Counted from the stretch's first letter, positions 45,809-57,488 are shown. The stretch is 64,000 bases of DNA from Ailurus styani (GCA_002007465.1 LNAC01000745.1:9833-73832); one strand, 5' to 3'. A program made the numbers and translations. The notes: generated by a model from the sequence alone, not told the origin.

Positions 45809-48307
45809 TTGAACCAGGAAGAAATTGAAGGCCTGAATAGACCCATCACCAGTAAGGAGATTGAAGCAGTCATCAAAAATCTCCCAACAAACAAGAGCCC
45901 AGGGCCAGACGGCTTCCCAGGGGAATTCTACCAAACATTTAAAGAAGAATTAATACCTATTCTCCTGAAACTGTTCCAAAAAATAGAAATGGAAGGAAAA
46001 CATCCAAACTCATTTTATGAGGCCAGCATTACCTTGATCCCAAAACCAGGCAAAGACCCCATCAAGAAGGAGAATTACAGACCAATATCTTTGATGAACA
46101 CGGATGCAAAAATCCTCAACAAAATACTAGCCAATAGGATCCAACAGCACATTAAAATGATTATTCACCACGACCAAGTGGGATTTATTCCTGGGATGCA
46201 AGGTTGGTTTAACATTCACAAATCAATCAATGTGATACAAGACATTAATAAAAGAAAGAACAAGAACCATATGATCCTCTCAATAGATGCTGAAAAAGCA
46301 TTTGACAAAGTACAGCACCCTTTCTTAATCAAAACTCTTCATAGTGTAGGCATAGAGGGTACATACCTCAATATCATCAAAGCCATCTACGAAAAACCCA
46401 CAGCGAATATCATTCTCAATGGAGAAAAACTGAGAGCTTTTCCCCTAAAGTCAGGAACACGGCAAGGCTGTCCACTATCACCACTGCTATTCAACATAGT
46501 ACTAGAAGTCCTAGCCTCAGCAATCAGACAACAAAAAGAAATAAAAGGCATCCAAATCGGCAAGGAAGAGGTCAAACTCTCACTCTTTGCAGATGATATG
46601 ATACTTTATGTGGAAAACCCAAAGGACTCCACTCCAAAACTGCTAGCACTCATACAGGAATTCAGTCAAGTGTCAGGATATAAAATCAATGCACAGAAAT
46701 CAGTTGCATTTCTATATACCAACAACAAAACAGAAGAAAGAGAAATTAAAGAGTCAATCCCATTTACAATTGCACCCAAAACCATAAGATACCTAGGAAT
46801 AAACCTAACCAAAGAGGCAAAGAATCTGTATTCAGAAAACTATAAAGTACTCATGAAAGAAATTGAGGAAGACACAAAGAAGTGGAAAAACATTCCATGC
46901 TCATGGATGGGTAGAATAAATATTGTGAAAATGTCTATGCTACCTAGAGCAATCTACACATTTAATGCAATCCCCATCAAAATACCAGCAATTTATTTCA
47001 AAGAAATGGAACAAATAATCCTAAAATTTATATGGAACCAGAAAAGACCCCGAATAGCCAAAGGAATGTTGAAAAAAAAAAGCAAAGTTGGCGGCATCAC
47101 AATTCCAGATTTCAAGCTCTATTACAAAGCTGTCATCATCAAGACAGTATGGTACTGGCACAAAAACAGACACATAGACCAGTGGAACAGAATAGAGAAC
47201 CCAAAAATGGACCCTCAACTCTATGGTCAACTAATCTTCGACAAAGCAGGAAAGAATGTCCAGTGGGAAAAAGACAGTCTCTTCAACAAATGGTGTTGGG
47301 AAAACTGGTCAGCCACATGCAGAAAAATGAAACTGGATCATTTCCTGACACCACACACAAAAATAGACTCAAAATGGATAAAAGACCTCAATGTGAGAAA
47401 GGAATCCATCAAAATCCTCGAGGAGAACACAGGCAGCAACCTCTTCGACCTCAACCGCAGCAACTTCTTCCTAGGAACCTCACCAAAGGCAAGGGAAGCA
47501 AGGGCAAAAATGAACTATTGGGACTTCATCAAGATTAAAAGCTTTTGCACAGCAAAGGAAACAGTCAACAAAACCAAAAGACAACTGACAGAATGGGAGA
47601 AGATATTTGCAAATGACATATCAGATAAAGGGCTAGTATCCAAAATCTATAAAGAGCTTCTCAAACTCAACACCCATAAAACAAATAACCCAGTCAAGAA
47701 ATGGGCAGAAGACATGAACAGACATTTCTCCAAAGAAGACATCCAAATGGCCAACAGACACATGAGAAAGTGCTCAACATCACTCGGCATCAGAGAAATA
47801 CAAATTAAAACCACAGCGAGATACCACCTTACACCAGTCAGAATGGCTAAAATCAACAAGTCAGGAAATGACAGATGTTGGCGAGGTTGCGGAGAAAGGG
47901 GAACCCTCCTACACTGTTGGTGGGAATGCAAACTGGTGCAGCCACTCTGGAAAACAGTATGGAGATTCCTCAAAAAGTTGAAAATGGAGCTACCCTACGA
48001 CCCAGCAATCGCACTACTGGGTATTTATCCTAAAGACACAAAGGTAGTGTTCCTCAGGGGCACGTGCACCCGAATGTTTATAGCAGCAATGTCCACAATA
48101 GCCAAACTATGGAAAGAACCTAGATGTCCATCAACAGATGAATGGATAAAGAAGATGTGGTATATATATACAATGGAATATTATGCAGCTATCAAAAGAA
48201 ACGAAATCTTGCCTTTTGCAACGACATGGATGGAACTGGAGGGTATTATGCTGAGCGAAATAAGTCAATCAGAGAAAGACAATTATCATATGATCTCTCT
48301 GATATGA
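45809..48307 (+). CDS. L1 RT and C-terminal open frame (3' part of ORF2)
   Basis: 832 open codons. The frame reads [20 protein letters not shown] at its start, the fingers/palm motifs ([54 protein letters not shown]), the catalytic FADD at residues 260-263, the DKYxI-poor thumb region, and the C-terminal CCHC knuckle (C690, C694, H702, C707). The ATG at 45809 is merely the first in-frame codon after the upstream 1-base deletion, not a natural start. No internal stop occurs over 2.5 kb, a sign of a recent insertion. Confidence 0.85.
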   Translation: MNQEEIEGLNRPITSKEIEAVIKNLPTNKSPGPDGFPGEFYQTFKEELIPILLKLFQKIEMEGKHPNSFYEASITLIPKPGKDPIKKENYRPISLMNTDAKILNKILANRIQQHIKMIIHHDQVGFIPGMQGWFNIHKSINVIQDINKRKNKNHMILSIDAEKAFDKVQHPFLIKTLHSVGIEGTYLNIIKAIYEKPTANIILNGEKLRAFPLKSGTRQGCPLSPLLFNIVLEVLASAIRQQKEIKGIQIGKEEVKLSLFADDMILYVENPKDSTPKLLALIQEFSQVSGYKINAQKSVAFLYTNNKTEEREIKESIPFTIAPKTIRYLGINLTKEAKNLYSENYKVLMKEIEEDTKKWKNIPCSWMGRINIVKMSMLPRAIYTFNAIPIKIPAIYFKEMEQIILKFIWNQKRPRIAKGMLKKKSKVGGITIPDFKLYYKAVIIKTVWYWHKNRHIDQWNRIENPKMDPQLYGQLIFDKAGKNVQWEKDSLFNKWCWENWSATCRKMKLDHFLTPHTKIDSKWIKDLNVRKESIKILEENTGSNLFDLNRSNFFLGTSPKAREARAKMNYWDFIKIKSFCTAKETVNKTKRQLTEWEKIFANDISDKGLVSKIYKELLKLNTHKTNNPVKKWAEDMNRHFSKEDIQMANRHMRKCSTSLGIREIQIKTTARYHLTPVRMAKINKSGNDRCWRGCGERGTLLHCWWECKLVQPLWKTVWRFLKKLKMELPYDPAIALLGIYPKDTKVVFLRGTCTRMFIAAMSTIAKLWKEPRCPSTDEWIKKMWYIYTMEYYAAIKRNEILPFATTWMELEGIMLSEISQSEKDNYHMISLI

Positions 48308-48600
48308 GGAACTTGAGGGGCAGGGTGGGGGGTCGTGGGGAGTAGGGAGGGAAAAATAATGAAACAAGATGGGATGGGGAAGGAGACAAACCATAAGAGA
48401 CTCCTAATCTCACAAAACAAACTGAGGGTTACTGGGGGGTGGGAGGGTAGGGATAGGGTGGATGGGTTATGGACATTGGGGAGGGTTTGTGTTTTGGTGA
48501 ATGCTGTGAAAGATGTAAGCCTGATGGTTCACAGACCTGTACCCCTTGGGCAAAGAATAAAAATAAAATTAAAATAAATAAATAAATAAATAAATAAAAA
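48308..48600 (+). other. L1 copy D 3' UTR, G-rich tracts and A/T-rich tail
   Basis: Two G-rich tracts (48315-48351 and 48434-48461; the latter reads 'ggggggtgggagggtaggg' and can form a G-quadruplex) lie upstream of AATAAA-like signals (48556 on) and a tail of AAAT units. Such G tracts are a known feature of L1 3' UTRs. Confidence 0.88.
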
Positions 48601-48629
48601 TAAAAGCATGGCAGCATTGGAGATGTAAA

Positions 48630-48782
48630 ATTTCAGGTTTCTTTCTTCTTTCTTTCTTTCTTTCTTAGGTTTCTTTCTTTCTTCTTTCTTCCTTCCTTCC
48701 TTCCTTCCTTCCTTCCTTCATTCCTCCTTCCTTCCCTTCCCTTCCTTTCCTTCCCTTCCTTCCTTCCTTTTTTCTTTCTATG
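48630..48782. repeat. Polypyrimidine (TTTC)n/(TTCC)n tract
   Basis: TTTC and TTCC units, interrupted by 'taggtttc' (about 48665), follow directly after the L1 TSD. It may pair as triplex DNA; it is a simple-sequence region prone to length change. Confidence 0.95.
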
Positions 48783-49130
48783 CTATTAGCTTTAACTCTT
48801 AAGCTAAAAGTTAAAAACAAATGAGCAAAACCACTAATAGATTATAAATGGAAGTGTGGATAAGAGATTAGTTTGATCCCAAGGAAAAAATAATTATGTG
48901 AATATTCATCTTCTATGAAAAAGGCCATTTCTTCTTTCTTTTACCATTCTTTAAATATAATAACAAACATTACATATCCCTCCCCTAGCCAAGTTTTAAA
49001 AAATACACTACAACAGGAAAGTATATGGTACATTTTTGAGGAAAGAGATTTGCGGGAGGGAGGGAGGAAAAGAAAGCAGATACTTTGGAAATATTTTTAG
49101 ACAAAACTAACACTGCAACATGGACATGAA
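48783..49130. other. Unique-looking non-coding DNA
   Basis: No gene or repeat recognised. Confidence 0.4.
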
Positions 49131-49343
49131 CTCTCTTTGTTTCTTTTTCTTTTTTTCAGAGGGAGGAGAGAGAGGTGGGGGAGGGGTGGAGGGAAAGTGA
49201 GAGAGAGAATCCTAAGCAGGCTCCATGCCCACAGCAGAACTGATGCAGGACTCCATCTCATGACCCTGAGATCATGACCTGAACCAAAATCAAGAGTCGG
49301 ATGCTTAACCAACTGAGCCACTGAGACACTCCTCTTTGTTTCC
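49131..49343 (-). mobile_element. Older CAN-SINE, antisense, with short TSD
   Basis: The body at about 49144-49332 reads 'gagagagaatcctaagcagg', 'ctcatgaccctgagatcatg', 'atcaagagtcggatgcttaa' and 'ccaactgagccactgagaca'. 'tctttgtttc' lies at 49134-49143 and 49333-49342. Confidence 0.9.
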
Positions 49344-49349
49344 TCATCG

Positions 49350-50265
49350 GAGAAATGCAAATCAAAGTCACAATGAGATATCATCCCATGTCTGCTAAGA
49401 TGGCTATCACCAAAAGCAAAAGGTAGCAAGTGTTGATGAGAATGTGGACAAATGGGAACCCTTATGCACTGTCAACAGGAATATAAATGGTGCAGCAGCT
49501 ATGGAAAATAGTATGGAGGTTCCTTAAGAATTAAAAGTGGAACTACCATATGATCCAAAAATCCCACCTCTCGGCATACATCTAGAAGAACTGAAAGGGA
49601 ATCCCAAGGAGATACTTGTAATCCCTTTTACTCACAATGGCCAGGATAGAGGATCAAATTAAATGTCCACTGATGGATGAACGGATGAAGAAAATATGGT
49701 ATATACATAAAATGGAATATTATTTGGCCTTAAAAAAGAAGGAAATCCTAGCAAATATGATATGGATGAACCTGGAAGACATTACGGTGAACTGAAATAA
49801 GCCACTCATGGAAGGATAGATACTGCATAATTTCACTTATATGAGGTGTCTAAAATAGTCACACTCATAGAAAAGGAACGTAGAATGGTGATGACCAGGA
49901 GCTTGGGGAAGGGGGGCAATGGGGAGTTGTTCGACAGGCATAAAGTTTCAGTTTGCAAGATGAATAAGTTCTAGAGATCTGATGTACAACATAGTGTCTG
50001 TAGCTAACAATTTGGTATTGCACACTTCAAATTTTGTTGAAAGTGTAGATCTCATGTTAAATGTTCTTCCTCCAAATCAGACACAGACAAAAAAACCAAC
50101 AAAATCCAAAGCAGCAGGAGGAAACTCTTGGAGGCAATGGATAGCTTTTGTGGTGATGGTTTCTCAGGTGTATGGAAATTTCCAAACTCATCAAACTGTG
50201 ATTCAGTTAATATACTCATTTTAAAATATCAATTATACCTCAATAAAACGGTCTAAAAAAATACT
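49350..50265 (+). mobile_element. Old L1 3' end (C-terminal ORF2 and 3' UTR)
   Basis: 'gaaatgcaaatcaaagtcac', 'aatgagatatcatcccatgt', 'accatatgatccaaaaatcc', 'ggtatatacataaaatggaa' and 'gaacctggaagacattacgg' are ORF2 C-terminal. The 3' UTR follows with 'ccaaactcatcaaactgtga' and 'tatacctcaataaaacggt' before a short A tail. 5'-truncated and non-coding. Confidence 0.9.
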
Positions 50266-51077
50266 ATGTCTATTGTTTTAATTAGACATATGTAGGGTGC
50301 CAGAAAAGTTTGAGGTATTGTTTATTTATTTATTTATTTGGTACCTACTTTAAAATACTGCCTATATTAAATTGAATGAAATCAATAAAAGGAAAAAGTC
50401 CTGAGCCTTTTATGGAATAAGGCTTTCCAATATAGGCCCAGGCCAATTACCCTTCTGACATCTGCAATCAGCATTTCAAATGACCAGAAAAAATAGCTGC
50501 TAGTGATAGTTTTTCAAAGCCAGCTTGGCTGCAGACCATGTCATGATCTCTCTAGAAAAGTGTATCAGGAGGAATTAGATTAATTTTTAAAAGCTCTTTA
50601 CCCTTGGGTTTACAGTAAGAATTCATCACTTTAACACCTCATGTTTATTAAGTAACTCCATGTTTTATATATGATGTTCATAAAATTTGGTTGTGTGAGG
50701 GATTTATATTTGGTTCATTCCAAGGCTGTATGAGATAATCAGGGTGAGAAGATGTTAACAAGTGAACGAATAGAGCCCTGATACTATAGAAAGAGAGTTA
50801 ATTCTACACTATACATACTTTTGTCCAAATATTTTAAAAAATTAATGAAAGCAAGATGTTTAATTCTATAAGCTACAATCACAAAGAATTTTTACATAAA
50901 CATGAGATCAATCTTCAGAAAGTGGACATTACAGCTCAATATCACATCTTACAAAAAAGCCTTTCTTGATTCTTCAAATTTAACCTAAAAGCTCCATTCT
51001 TTGTGAAAGCATGACTATTAATATTTCCATTACTGCTGCTCTCAGTGTCTAAATTGTATTTTTAGTGATGTCAGAAC
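50266..51077. other. Unique-looking non-coding DNA
   Basis: A short (TTTA)n run lies at about 50319-50339. No gene seen. Confidence 0.4.
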
Positions 51078-51260
51078 CCACAGAACAACCCTCTAGGACT
51101 TATAAAGCAGGCATTATGGTACCTGTTATGGAAAAAGAAACTGAGGCCCAGAACATACCAGAATGTTGCTGGGGAAAATACAATGAGTGAATGGTATAGG
51201 TGGGATTTGACTTGAGGCTTTGTGTCTGAAGGCCAGGGTTTTGTCACCTACACCCCTGGA
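51078..51260 (-). mobile_element. MIR SINE fossil
   Basis: 'attatggtacctgttatgga', 'aaaagaaactgaggcccaga', 'ggtataggtgggatttgact' and 'tgtctgaaggccagggtttt' follow the antisense MIR. Confidence 0.7.
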
Positions 51261-53230
51261 CATATCCTCAGGGGCTCTGCTGTGCTCCAAAGCTCTGAAT
51301 GCCATCACTTGCACCAAGAATGTGCCCAAAGATGTTACTGATTTGAGTGGAAGCACAGATGGCCAGCACAGCAGAATTGTGGCCACTTTTTTCCAGTGTT
51401 GGGGGTATACCACTGAGGAAAGCAAGAACAATCCATCAAGATACACAAAGTGCACCCTTTGAAATACACAGCCTCATTGTTTTTGACATTTACTTGCTAA
51501 ATGACTCAAGTGTGCGGCCTCAGCAATTAGCCGCTTCCCTTGTCATTGAGCAAAGGACCAGAAATGATTGACTAGGAGATGTCCCTTTCCTCTCTTCCTG
51601 CTCCACAGAGACCTCCTTGCTCCGGGGGTGAACAAAAAGGCAGAGAGTATTGAAGTGGCACCAGAGAGACTTGTAAAAACAGTAAAGGTATCTTTTGTCT
51701 TGAAATGAGCTTTGGGGAGATAACTGACTTTGAAAGATCCCACAAATCAAAGTGATTCTAAATTACACATGAACAATTAGGCATTAAAATCGTTTCTCAC
51801 TTTATTCTCAGTCATAAAGACTAAGACCCATGTTATCCCTGATAACTTACCTGCAAGATCCACTTTATTCACCAGATGACACACTGTATCAGATCTTCCA
51901 ATTTTCCCATGATCAATATCTAATGAGTGTATTTTCTATCCATTGGGAAGTCTCTCTTTGTTACATGAAGTTAAATAATTATGAATTCCTCATGATTAAA
52001 ATTCTGATGTTTAGTTATTTGACACCCTCAGTATCACCCTCGAATGACCCCTAGTGATTTGACATCACTCTGAGTGATGAGATTAAAAATTTAAGAAAGA
52101 AAACCTCCTTGCATGGAGAGCAAGTCTTGCATCAACCAAAATATTTCATAAGGTAGGGTTTTCCATTTCATGGATAGAAAATAGGACCCCTCAGCGACCT
52201 CCAGACTTGAAACACAATGGTGCATGAGATAATACAAATTGCTTCTTTTGTTGCTACCTAATTTTAGTTTGCCAAATGATATATAATTTGTTACTTTTCA
52301 AGAAATTATTTCCCAAGAAAGAGATTGCCTTATTTATTTTATTTTACGTAATTTAGGGGAACAAAATAAAAAGGAAGAAACCTTACGACCTACAGGAGAG
52401 TGAAATGCAATTAGTAAGAACAATACAAGTTGGAGATGGATTCTATTCTTGCAGGAGCATACTAAAAAAAAAAAAGCCTATACATTCTAGATATGCTAAT
52501 ACAGAGTGTGGGTACATTATGAATGTTGTATTTGTTAAACATGTACACATGCCTAGTGAGAAATATGATGATTTCTTTGTGGTTCTGAGACAGAGAGATC
52601 AAAGGAGGGCATCATTCATTCATTCATTCATTCCTATTTGAGCGAGCACATATTCTGTTTTTGAGTGAGCACTAATGGGACATGGAGAAGTTACAACCTT
52701 AAAACTACAAACACAAACCCACTTCCTCTTCCAGCTAGGTAATTTTAAACAGGGGAAACAGCTGATAGGTTGAAAAGTTACATTGTTTATTTTCTTAATA
52801 GGAAAGAAGTGTTAGATTCTGCCTTCACCTAAGGCTCCCAAAGGCTCAGGAGTTGAAATTTGTTGTTTATGATGTAAAACAAAAACACCAGCATTTGCAT
52901 TCTGTTTCCACATGGGAATTAAAACACAGTGGCCTTTAGCTATAGTTCAGGCAACAATGTGGCTTTGCCTTCCAAACATTTATATATTGAGAATTACTAC
53001 TTTGGAATTAAGGGCTGTAGACCAGGAAGACAATGTTAGTGTCAGTACGTTAGAGCAAATTTCTAATTCTGCATAACTAGCATGCATTTACTTCATTAAC
53101 TAGCAGTTATATTTCCCACGCCTTCAATTAACACTGGTTTCATTTTAAATGCTATCAGTTAAGACAAGATGTGATAAGAAAACATCATTGCCAGGCAAGC
53201 ATTCCTCAAACACAGCTGATTTATCTCTTT
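51261..53230. other. Unique-looking non-coding DNA
   Basis: Short overlapping frames at 51126-51750 on both strands show no domain and conflict with one another. An (ATTC)n run lies at 52612-52634. No gene supported. Confidence 0.4.
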
Positions 53231-53580
53231 GGCAATTCATTAAAATGCAAAATATATTGAAATTGATTTTCAGCACTTTCAGGCAGGAATGTTTCTAATA
53301 ATGTTAATTTGCAAATTTCCTTTTTTTTTTTTTAAGTCTCTGTGCTGTAGTCGCCATGTTCAGCCGGAGGCTATTTGTATTGTGCAGACAGAAAATGAAC
53401 AGCGAACATTTATTTCTCATATCTTTCTGAGAAACCTGAGGCGCATGAAGATATTTGTGCTGTAACAGGCAGAGTCAATCCCCCTCAGTCCCTTTAGTTG
53501 CTATATATCACCAGCAAACTCCCAGCTAGTCTTGCTGTAGCAATTAACCTGCCAGAGCTCTCTCCTGTCAGGCTCCGTAA
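53231..53580. other. Candidate conserved non-coding element
   Basis: High-complexity sequence with octamer-like words ('attaaaatgcaaaat' near 53241, 'taatttgcaaat' near 53306), CpGs unusual for this window ('gtagtcgccatgttcagccg' at 53348) and a 12-base T run. Not a repeat I know. Enhancer function is inference. Confidence 0.3.
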
Positions 53581-53596
53581 TAATAAACTCCTAAAC

Positions 53597-53628
53597 TCCA
53601 CCCCCCCACCCCCACCCAAACACCCCCG
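53597..53628. repeat. C-rich tract at the gap edge
   Basis: C runs of 7, 5, 3 and 5 separated by A or AAA, ending in G at the gap. The other strand could form a G-quadruplex. Confidence 0.9.
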
Positions 53629-53729
53629 NNNNNNNNNNNNNNNNNNNNNNNNNNNNNNNNNNNNNNNNNNNNNNNNNNNNNNNNNNNNNNNNNNNNNNNN
53701 NNNNNNNNNNNNNNNNNNNNNNNNNNNNN
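53629..53729. other. Assembly gap (101 N)
   Basis: An unbroken run of 101 N. The true gap length is probably unknown. Confidence 0.99.
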
Positions 53730-54131
53730 GACAGAGCTATAGATTCTGGCTCTGCAACTTCCATAGAGGCTGAATTATTCAGAATCAGCATGATTAAGAC
53801 GATGACATAGTATTAGTTAAAAAGACATACTTCCCCACCCCCACCCCCCCACGACTGAGGTTTAAACCTATTTATTACGTGGAAACAACTGATCTTTCCC
53901 TCTTTGGTGTACAGATCCCAAAATAGGATTCTTGAAAGGCCATTTACAATACCTTGTCAATTTCCAAGTTTATGAATAAAAGTATAAATAGCAGGAGGGA
54001 AGTGTCTGAATCAAAACCTACACTTCACGTAAACCTAGGAACTGGCTAAAAATAACATTTTCACCCCAAAGAGACAAAGGGAGCAGGGTTCATTTTGAGT
54101 AATTGGTCATGTTTCAATCATTATTCTTCAA

Positions 54132-54135
<4 letters not shown>
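53730..54135. other. Unique-looking non-coding DNA
   Basis: Contains a second C-rich patch ('ccccacccccaccccccc', about 53833-53850). No gene seen. Confidence 0.45.

Positions 54136-54180
<45 letters not shown>
54136..54180. repeat. (CA)n microsatellite
   Basis: About 22 CA units without interruption. Confidence 0.97.
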
Positions 54181-54182
<2 letters not shown>

Positions 54183-56149
54183 CTACAAAAAACCAAACCA
54201 TCCCCATGTTTGCACATTTGGGGTCAGTTTCAGATGGACCAAACTGTGATGAATTATAAATTAAAAGCCCGGATATACAATCTGCCAGATAACAAGTTGT
54301 TAGACTCCGGAAATAGCATATCCCTAACAATAAACCTTGTCTTTATGAGAACGGCAGTATTATAAATGTCATAATGGATTGCAAATGAACCAGCTGTTTA
54401 TATTCTACTCCAGTATATGAATGAGAGAGGAGCAAGCCAGGAAATAAAAGAAGATTGAGGAAAATTTACTAGTATCAAGTCACGGTAGGGAAAAAAAGCC
54501 CAAGGAACTCAATTTTTACGCATTCCCGTCCAATTTACCCTTGCTGGTGACTTTTGGGGGGAAGTGTAGCTTTTCAAACCAATTGTATTATTCCACTTTA
54601 AGATGCCTTCTAGTATATTCAATAGACCCATCACAGTTATATGTTCCTTTTTCAGTCTCAAGCTGCCCTCACCATAAGAGATTGGTTACTGTCAGAGGAC
54701 TTTCAGAGAAGGATTTGAATGCAATTTCGAAGGCCAGACAGAGCAGCTTTCAAAACACTGCAAGCTTAGGAAAGCAGTGTTAGTAGCCCAGGAGGGGTGA
54801 GATTCTGGCTTTCTGTTTCTCAATTTCACTCTTTTCCCTTCAAGCTAAAGCACCTTTTGATCCCGACCAGGTGCAATCGAGATGGCATGGCAGTACTAAG
54901 TGAATGACCCCACCTATCCAAAGTGCTACAAAATGGCAAATTATTTGTAACTGCGTTATTTCCAGCATACACATTAGCCAGTGGACACTGGCAATTCCCT
55001 TTGAGAACAGTAACACTTTGCTCTTCTATGTATGATTAAATCTAGATCCATCCGTGAGGTGTCAACAAATGGCCTTTCATAGATGGTTATTAGTCAATTG
55101 CCATTTGCCGTGCATCAGGAATGAATCATATGTGTTTGTTCTGCAAAGATCTTATTTGGAGTTTCACATCCTCCTTTTCTCAACCAGAACTAAAATCCAG
55201 CAAAGGGATGCAGAGGAGGGGCAACTCAACTTTAAAAAATTCTGAGTACTGCTTTATGGGGCATTACAGCTACTCTATTTAAAAATCCAATCCAGAAGAT
55301 AAAATTACCACTTGTTATGTTTGCATTTGCAGATAAGACACCTCACCCTTGGCTGCAGTTTCCTTATCTCTGTAATATTCATGGAGTGCTAGCTTTTAAT
55401 TAAACCATCCACAACTCGATGTGACTCAAAGTGTATATATTACTGCTGCAGGAACGAGTAGTTGAGAAAAATTCTGTATTTTAAATTTATTTTTAAAGCC
55501 TGGGTAGTTTTATTACCAATGATGTCATGAACAGTGCCATCGTATAAAGATGACTAAGGTTTGTGTTTCGAGAGACATGTCGATTATCTCAGGGCTCCCA
55601 AAAGTTCTGAGACTCCTGACTTTCGCAGATATAATAGTCAGAAATTTGACGTCCTCAGAAACCCTTGGAGATCTGTGATATGTAATCATTTATCATTTTC
55701 TTAAAGCAAAAAAAAAGTTTATTCACAGGCATGGTGGATTTGGAATGCAGAGGTGGGTCCCCTAGTTACTGATTCCACCAAACTGATCATCTGTCTTCTT
55801 CAAATATAATACACCTTCACTTCCCTGACATTTCCTCAGTCTCCTTTCCTCGTACCCATCTGCAAATGCTGAGGTCCAAGACTGCTAGCTTCTCATTCTT
55901 CACACTCTCCCTACCTAGGTCACCTTATTGCATCCCAGGACTGCAAGTTCTATGTGTATGTTCATAACCCAAAGCAAAATCATCCACCCAGACCTCTCCC
56001 GAAATTCAGAAACATGCAAGCACCTGCTTTTTAGGACACTGGATATCTCACTGGCACTTGGATTCAACATATCCCAAAAGCAAGCTATAATAATGCTGGT
56101 AGGCTTTAATATGGATTTTATGTTTACATTCATAATCTTTACAAGAAAC
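54181..56149. other. Unique-looking non-coding DNA
   Basis: About 2 kb without recognised repeats. Around 55300-55450, GATA-like words ('gcagataaga', 'ccttatctc') and 'ttttaattaaacc' cluster, a possible regulatory block. Frames at 54541-54783 and 55928-56272 have no recognisable domain. Confidence 0.4.
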
Positions 56150-56280
56150 CCTATCAGGTTGGAGACTCTCATAATCCCACCTTTACAGGGGAGGACACTG
56201 GGGCTTAGATATGTTAATTATCAAGGTCATAGGATTTGGACCCTAGTCTGTCTGAGCAGTCTCTGTTTTTAATCACTAAC
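56150..56280 (-). mobile_element. Probable MIR fossil
   Basis: 'ctcataatcccacctttaca', 'ggggaggacactggggctta', 'gatatgttaattatcaaggt' and 'cataggatttggaccctagt' follow the antisense MIR core. Confidence 0.65.
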
Positions 56281-56530
56281 CCCATGCTGCCCTTCCTCTT
56301 CCTCTTTCACGTACACAATTTGTCCTAGTGACCCTTTCCTATGTCAGCTGAACCTCTTCAGGGATGGCTTCACTGATCCTAGAGGAACGGGCTTCCAGAG
56401 CTAGAGCTCTGCAAATACAAAGGACGTCTTTTTAAAGAAAGCCTGTCATTATGTATTTATTTGATTTGTCATCTCCTGAATAACCTGGGAAACACAAAGG
56501 GCCTATACAGTTGAGAAAACAGAGGTGATA
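56281..56530. other. Unique-looking non-coding DNA
   Basis: No gene or repeat recognised. Confidence 0.4.
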
Positions 56531-56750
56531 AATGGGTGAGAGAGGGGGGCGCCTGGGTGGCTCAGTCGTTAAGCGTCTGCCTTTGGCTCAGGTCATGATC
56601 CCAGGGTCCTGGGATCAAGCCCCGCATCGGGCTTCCTGCTCGGTGGGAAGCCTGTTTCTCCCTCTCCCACTCCCTCTGCTTGTGTTCCCTCTCTTGCTGT
56701 GTCTCACTCTGTCAAATAAATATTTTTTTTCAAAAATGGGTGAGAGAGGG
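56531..56750 (+). mobile_element. CAN-SINE (general caniform type) with 16-bp TSD
   Basis: The body at 56547-56734 reads 'gcgcctgggtggctcagtcg', 'gcttcctgctcggtgggaag', 'cccactccctctgcttgtgt', unlike the young local type. Perfect duplications, 'aatgggtgagagaggg', lie at 56531-56546 and 56735-56750. Confidence 0.96.
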
Positions 56751-57275
56751 AATAGCATGAGAAGAGAGCAGCAAGTGTGAAGGGCCTGGTTGGGGGAAAC
56801 AGTCAAAGTGGTATTCTCAAGTAGTGGACTGGATTTCTCTAAGATTAGAGCACAATGCACAGAAGTGAGGAGAAGCAAGAGGGAGGGCTTGCCAGGTAGA
56901 CAGAGGCCAGATTATAGAGGGTTTTATTGGTCCTATAAAGACTTGGGACTGTATTCCAAGGACAAAATTGGAACATTTTAAGCAATGGGAAGTGAAAACC
57001 CGAAGTTCATTACTTAGGTTTCAGTCACCAATGGGCAAAGCCAACCTTGACGACTGAAGTTCTAAAGCTTTGTTCAATACATGGGGGGCACTGCTGAGGA
57101 AGGACAGAAGGAAAATGACAAGCTGTGATCTTTTTACTTATGCATTAAAGGGTCAAGTACCCTAGGATACCCTATACAAGTAAGGCAGTTAGAGACAAGG
57201 ACTTGTTTTATGTGCGTATAAAACACACGCTTATGTGTATACATACACCTATATATATAGTTAATAAATTTATTT
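56751..57275. other. Unique-looking non-coding DNA
   Basis: No gene or repeat recognised. Confidence 0.4.
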
Positions 57276-57488
57276 GGGAGACAGTTGGGTGGCTCAGTTG
57301 GTTAAGCAGCTGACTCTTGATTTTGGCTCAGGTCATGATCTTGGAGTCCTGATACCGAGCCCTGCGTCTGGCTCCATGCTCAGCAGGGGAGTCTGATTGA
57401 GGATTCTCTCTCTCCCTCTGCCCTTCCCTCTGCTTGCACGTGCACATGTTCTCTAAATAAATAAAATAAATAAATAGATCTTTAAAAG
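57276..57488 (+). mobile_element. Older CAN-SINE
   Basis: 'cagttgggtggctcagttgg', 'tgactcttgattttggctca', 'gaggattctctctctccctc' and an AAATAAAT tail. Confidence 0.9.

Larger units (their letters stand above)
44493..48307 (+). pseudogene. L1 ORF2p (endonuclease/RT), two lesions from open
   Basis: ORF2p nicks genomic DNA and reverse-transcribes L1 RNA at the nick. Part one is open for 307 codons (44493-45416): an AP-like endonuclease with the expected residues N13, E42 (QETHL), D144/N146 (GDLN), D204 and D228/H229 (SDHN). It ends in TAA at 45414-45416. The same frame continues beyond, so a single C-to-T change from CAA is the simplest cause. The frame is next lost near 45803-45806, where copy C has one more C. 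The rest is open for 832 codons to 48307. It contains the RT with [10 protein letters not shown] and FADD at 46586-46597, and a zinc knuckle C-X3-C-X7-H-X4-C at 47876-47929. Total length is close to the 1275 codons of human ORF2. As read it is a pseudogene. Confidence 0.95.
41868..48612 (+). mobile_element. Full-length younger L1 (copy D) with 12-bp TSD
   Basis: Perfect duplications, 'taaaagcatggc', lie at 41868-41879 and 48601-48612, so the element spans 41880-48600 (6.72 kb). It has a GC-rich 5' UTR of about 1.6 kb, a broken ORF1 (43497-44413), a 79-base spacer, ORF2 (44493-48307), a G-rich 3' UTR and an AAATAAAT-type tail. Copy C matches it closely but is much more decayed, and no SINE has landed in D, so D is the younger copy. 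As read, it is disabled by frame breaks in ORF1 plus one nonsense codon and one 1-base deletion in ORF2. One N at 43482 shows the local assembly is not perfect. Confidence 0.97.

Noticed and set aside
46157..47973. Other-frame and minus-strand frames overlapping ORF2 of copy D (such as 47032-47538 and 47973-47647)
   Set aside because: They are shadows of the L1 reading frame and have no domain of their own.
43748..48307. Long open frames (221, 307 and 832 codons) as host protein genes
   Set aside because: Their motifs (ORF1p coiled coil and ending, endonuclease GDLN/SDHN, FADD reverse transcriptase, CCHC knuckle) and the flanking target duplications show that they are L1 ORF1 and ORF2.
53498..53791. 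Frames spanning the N run
   Set aside because: They exist only because the gap contains no stops.
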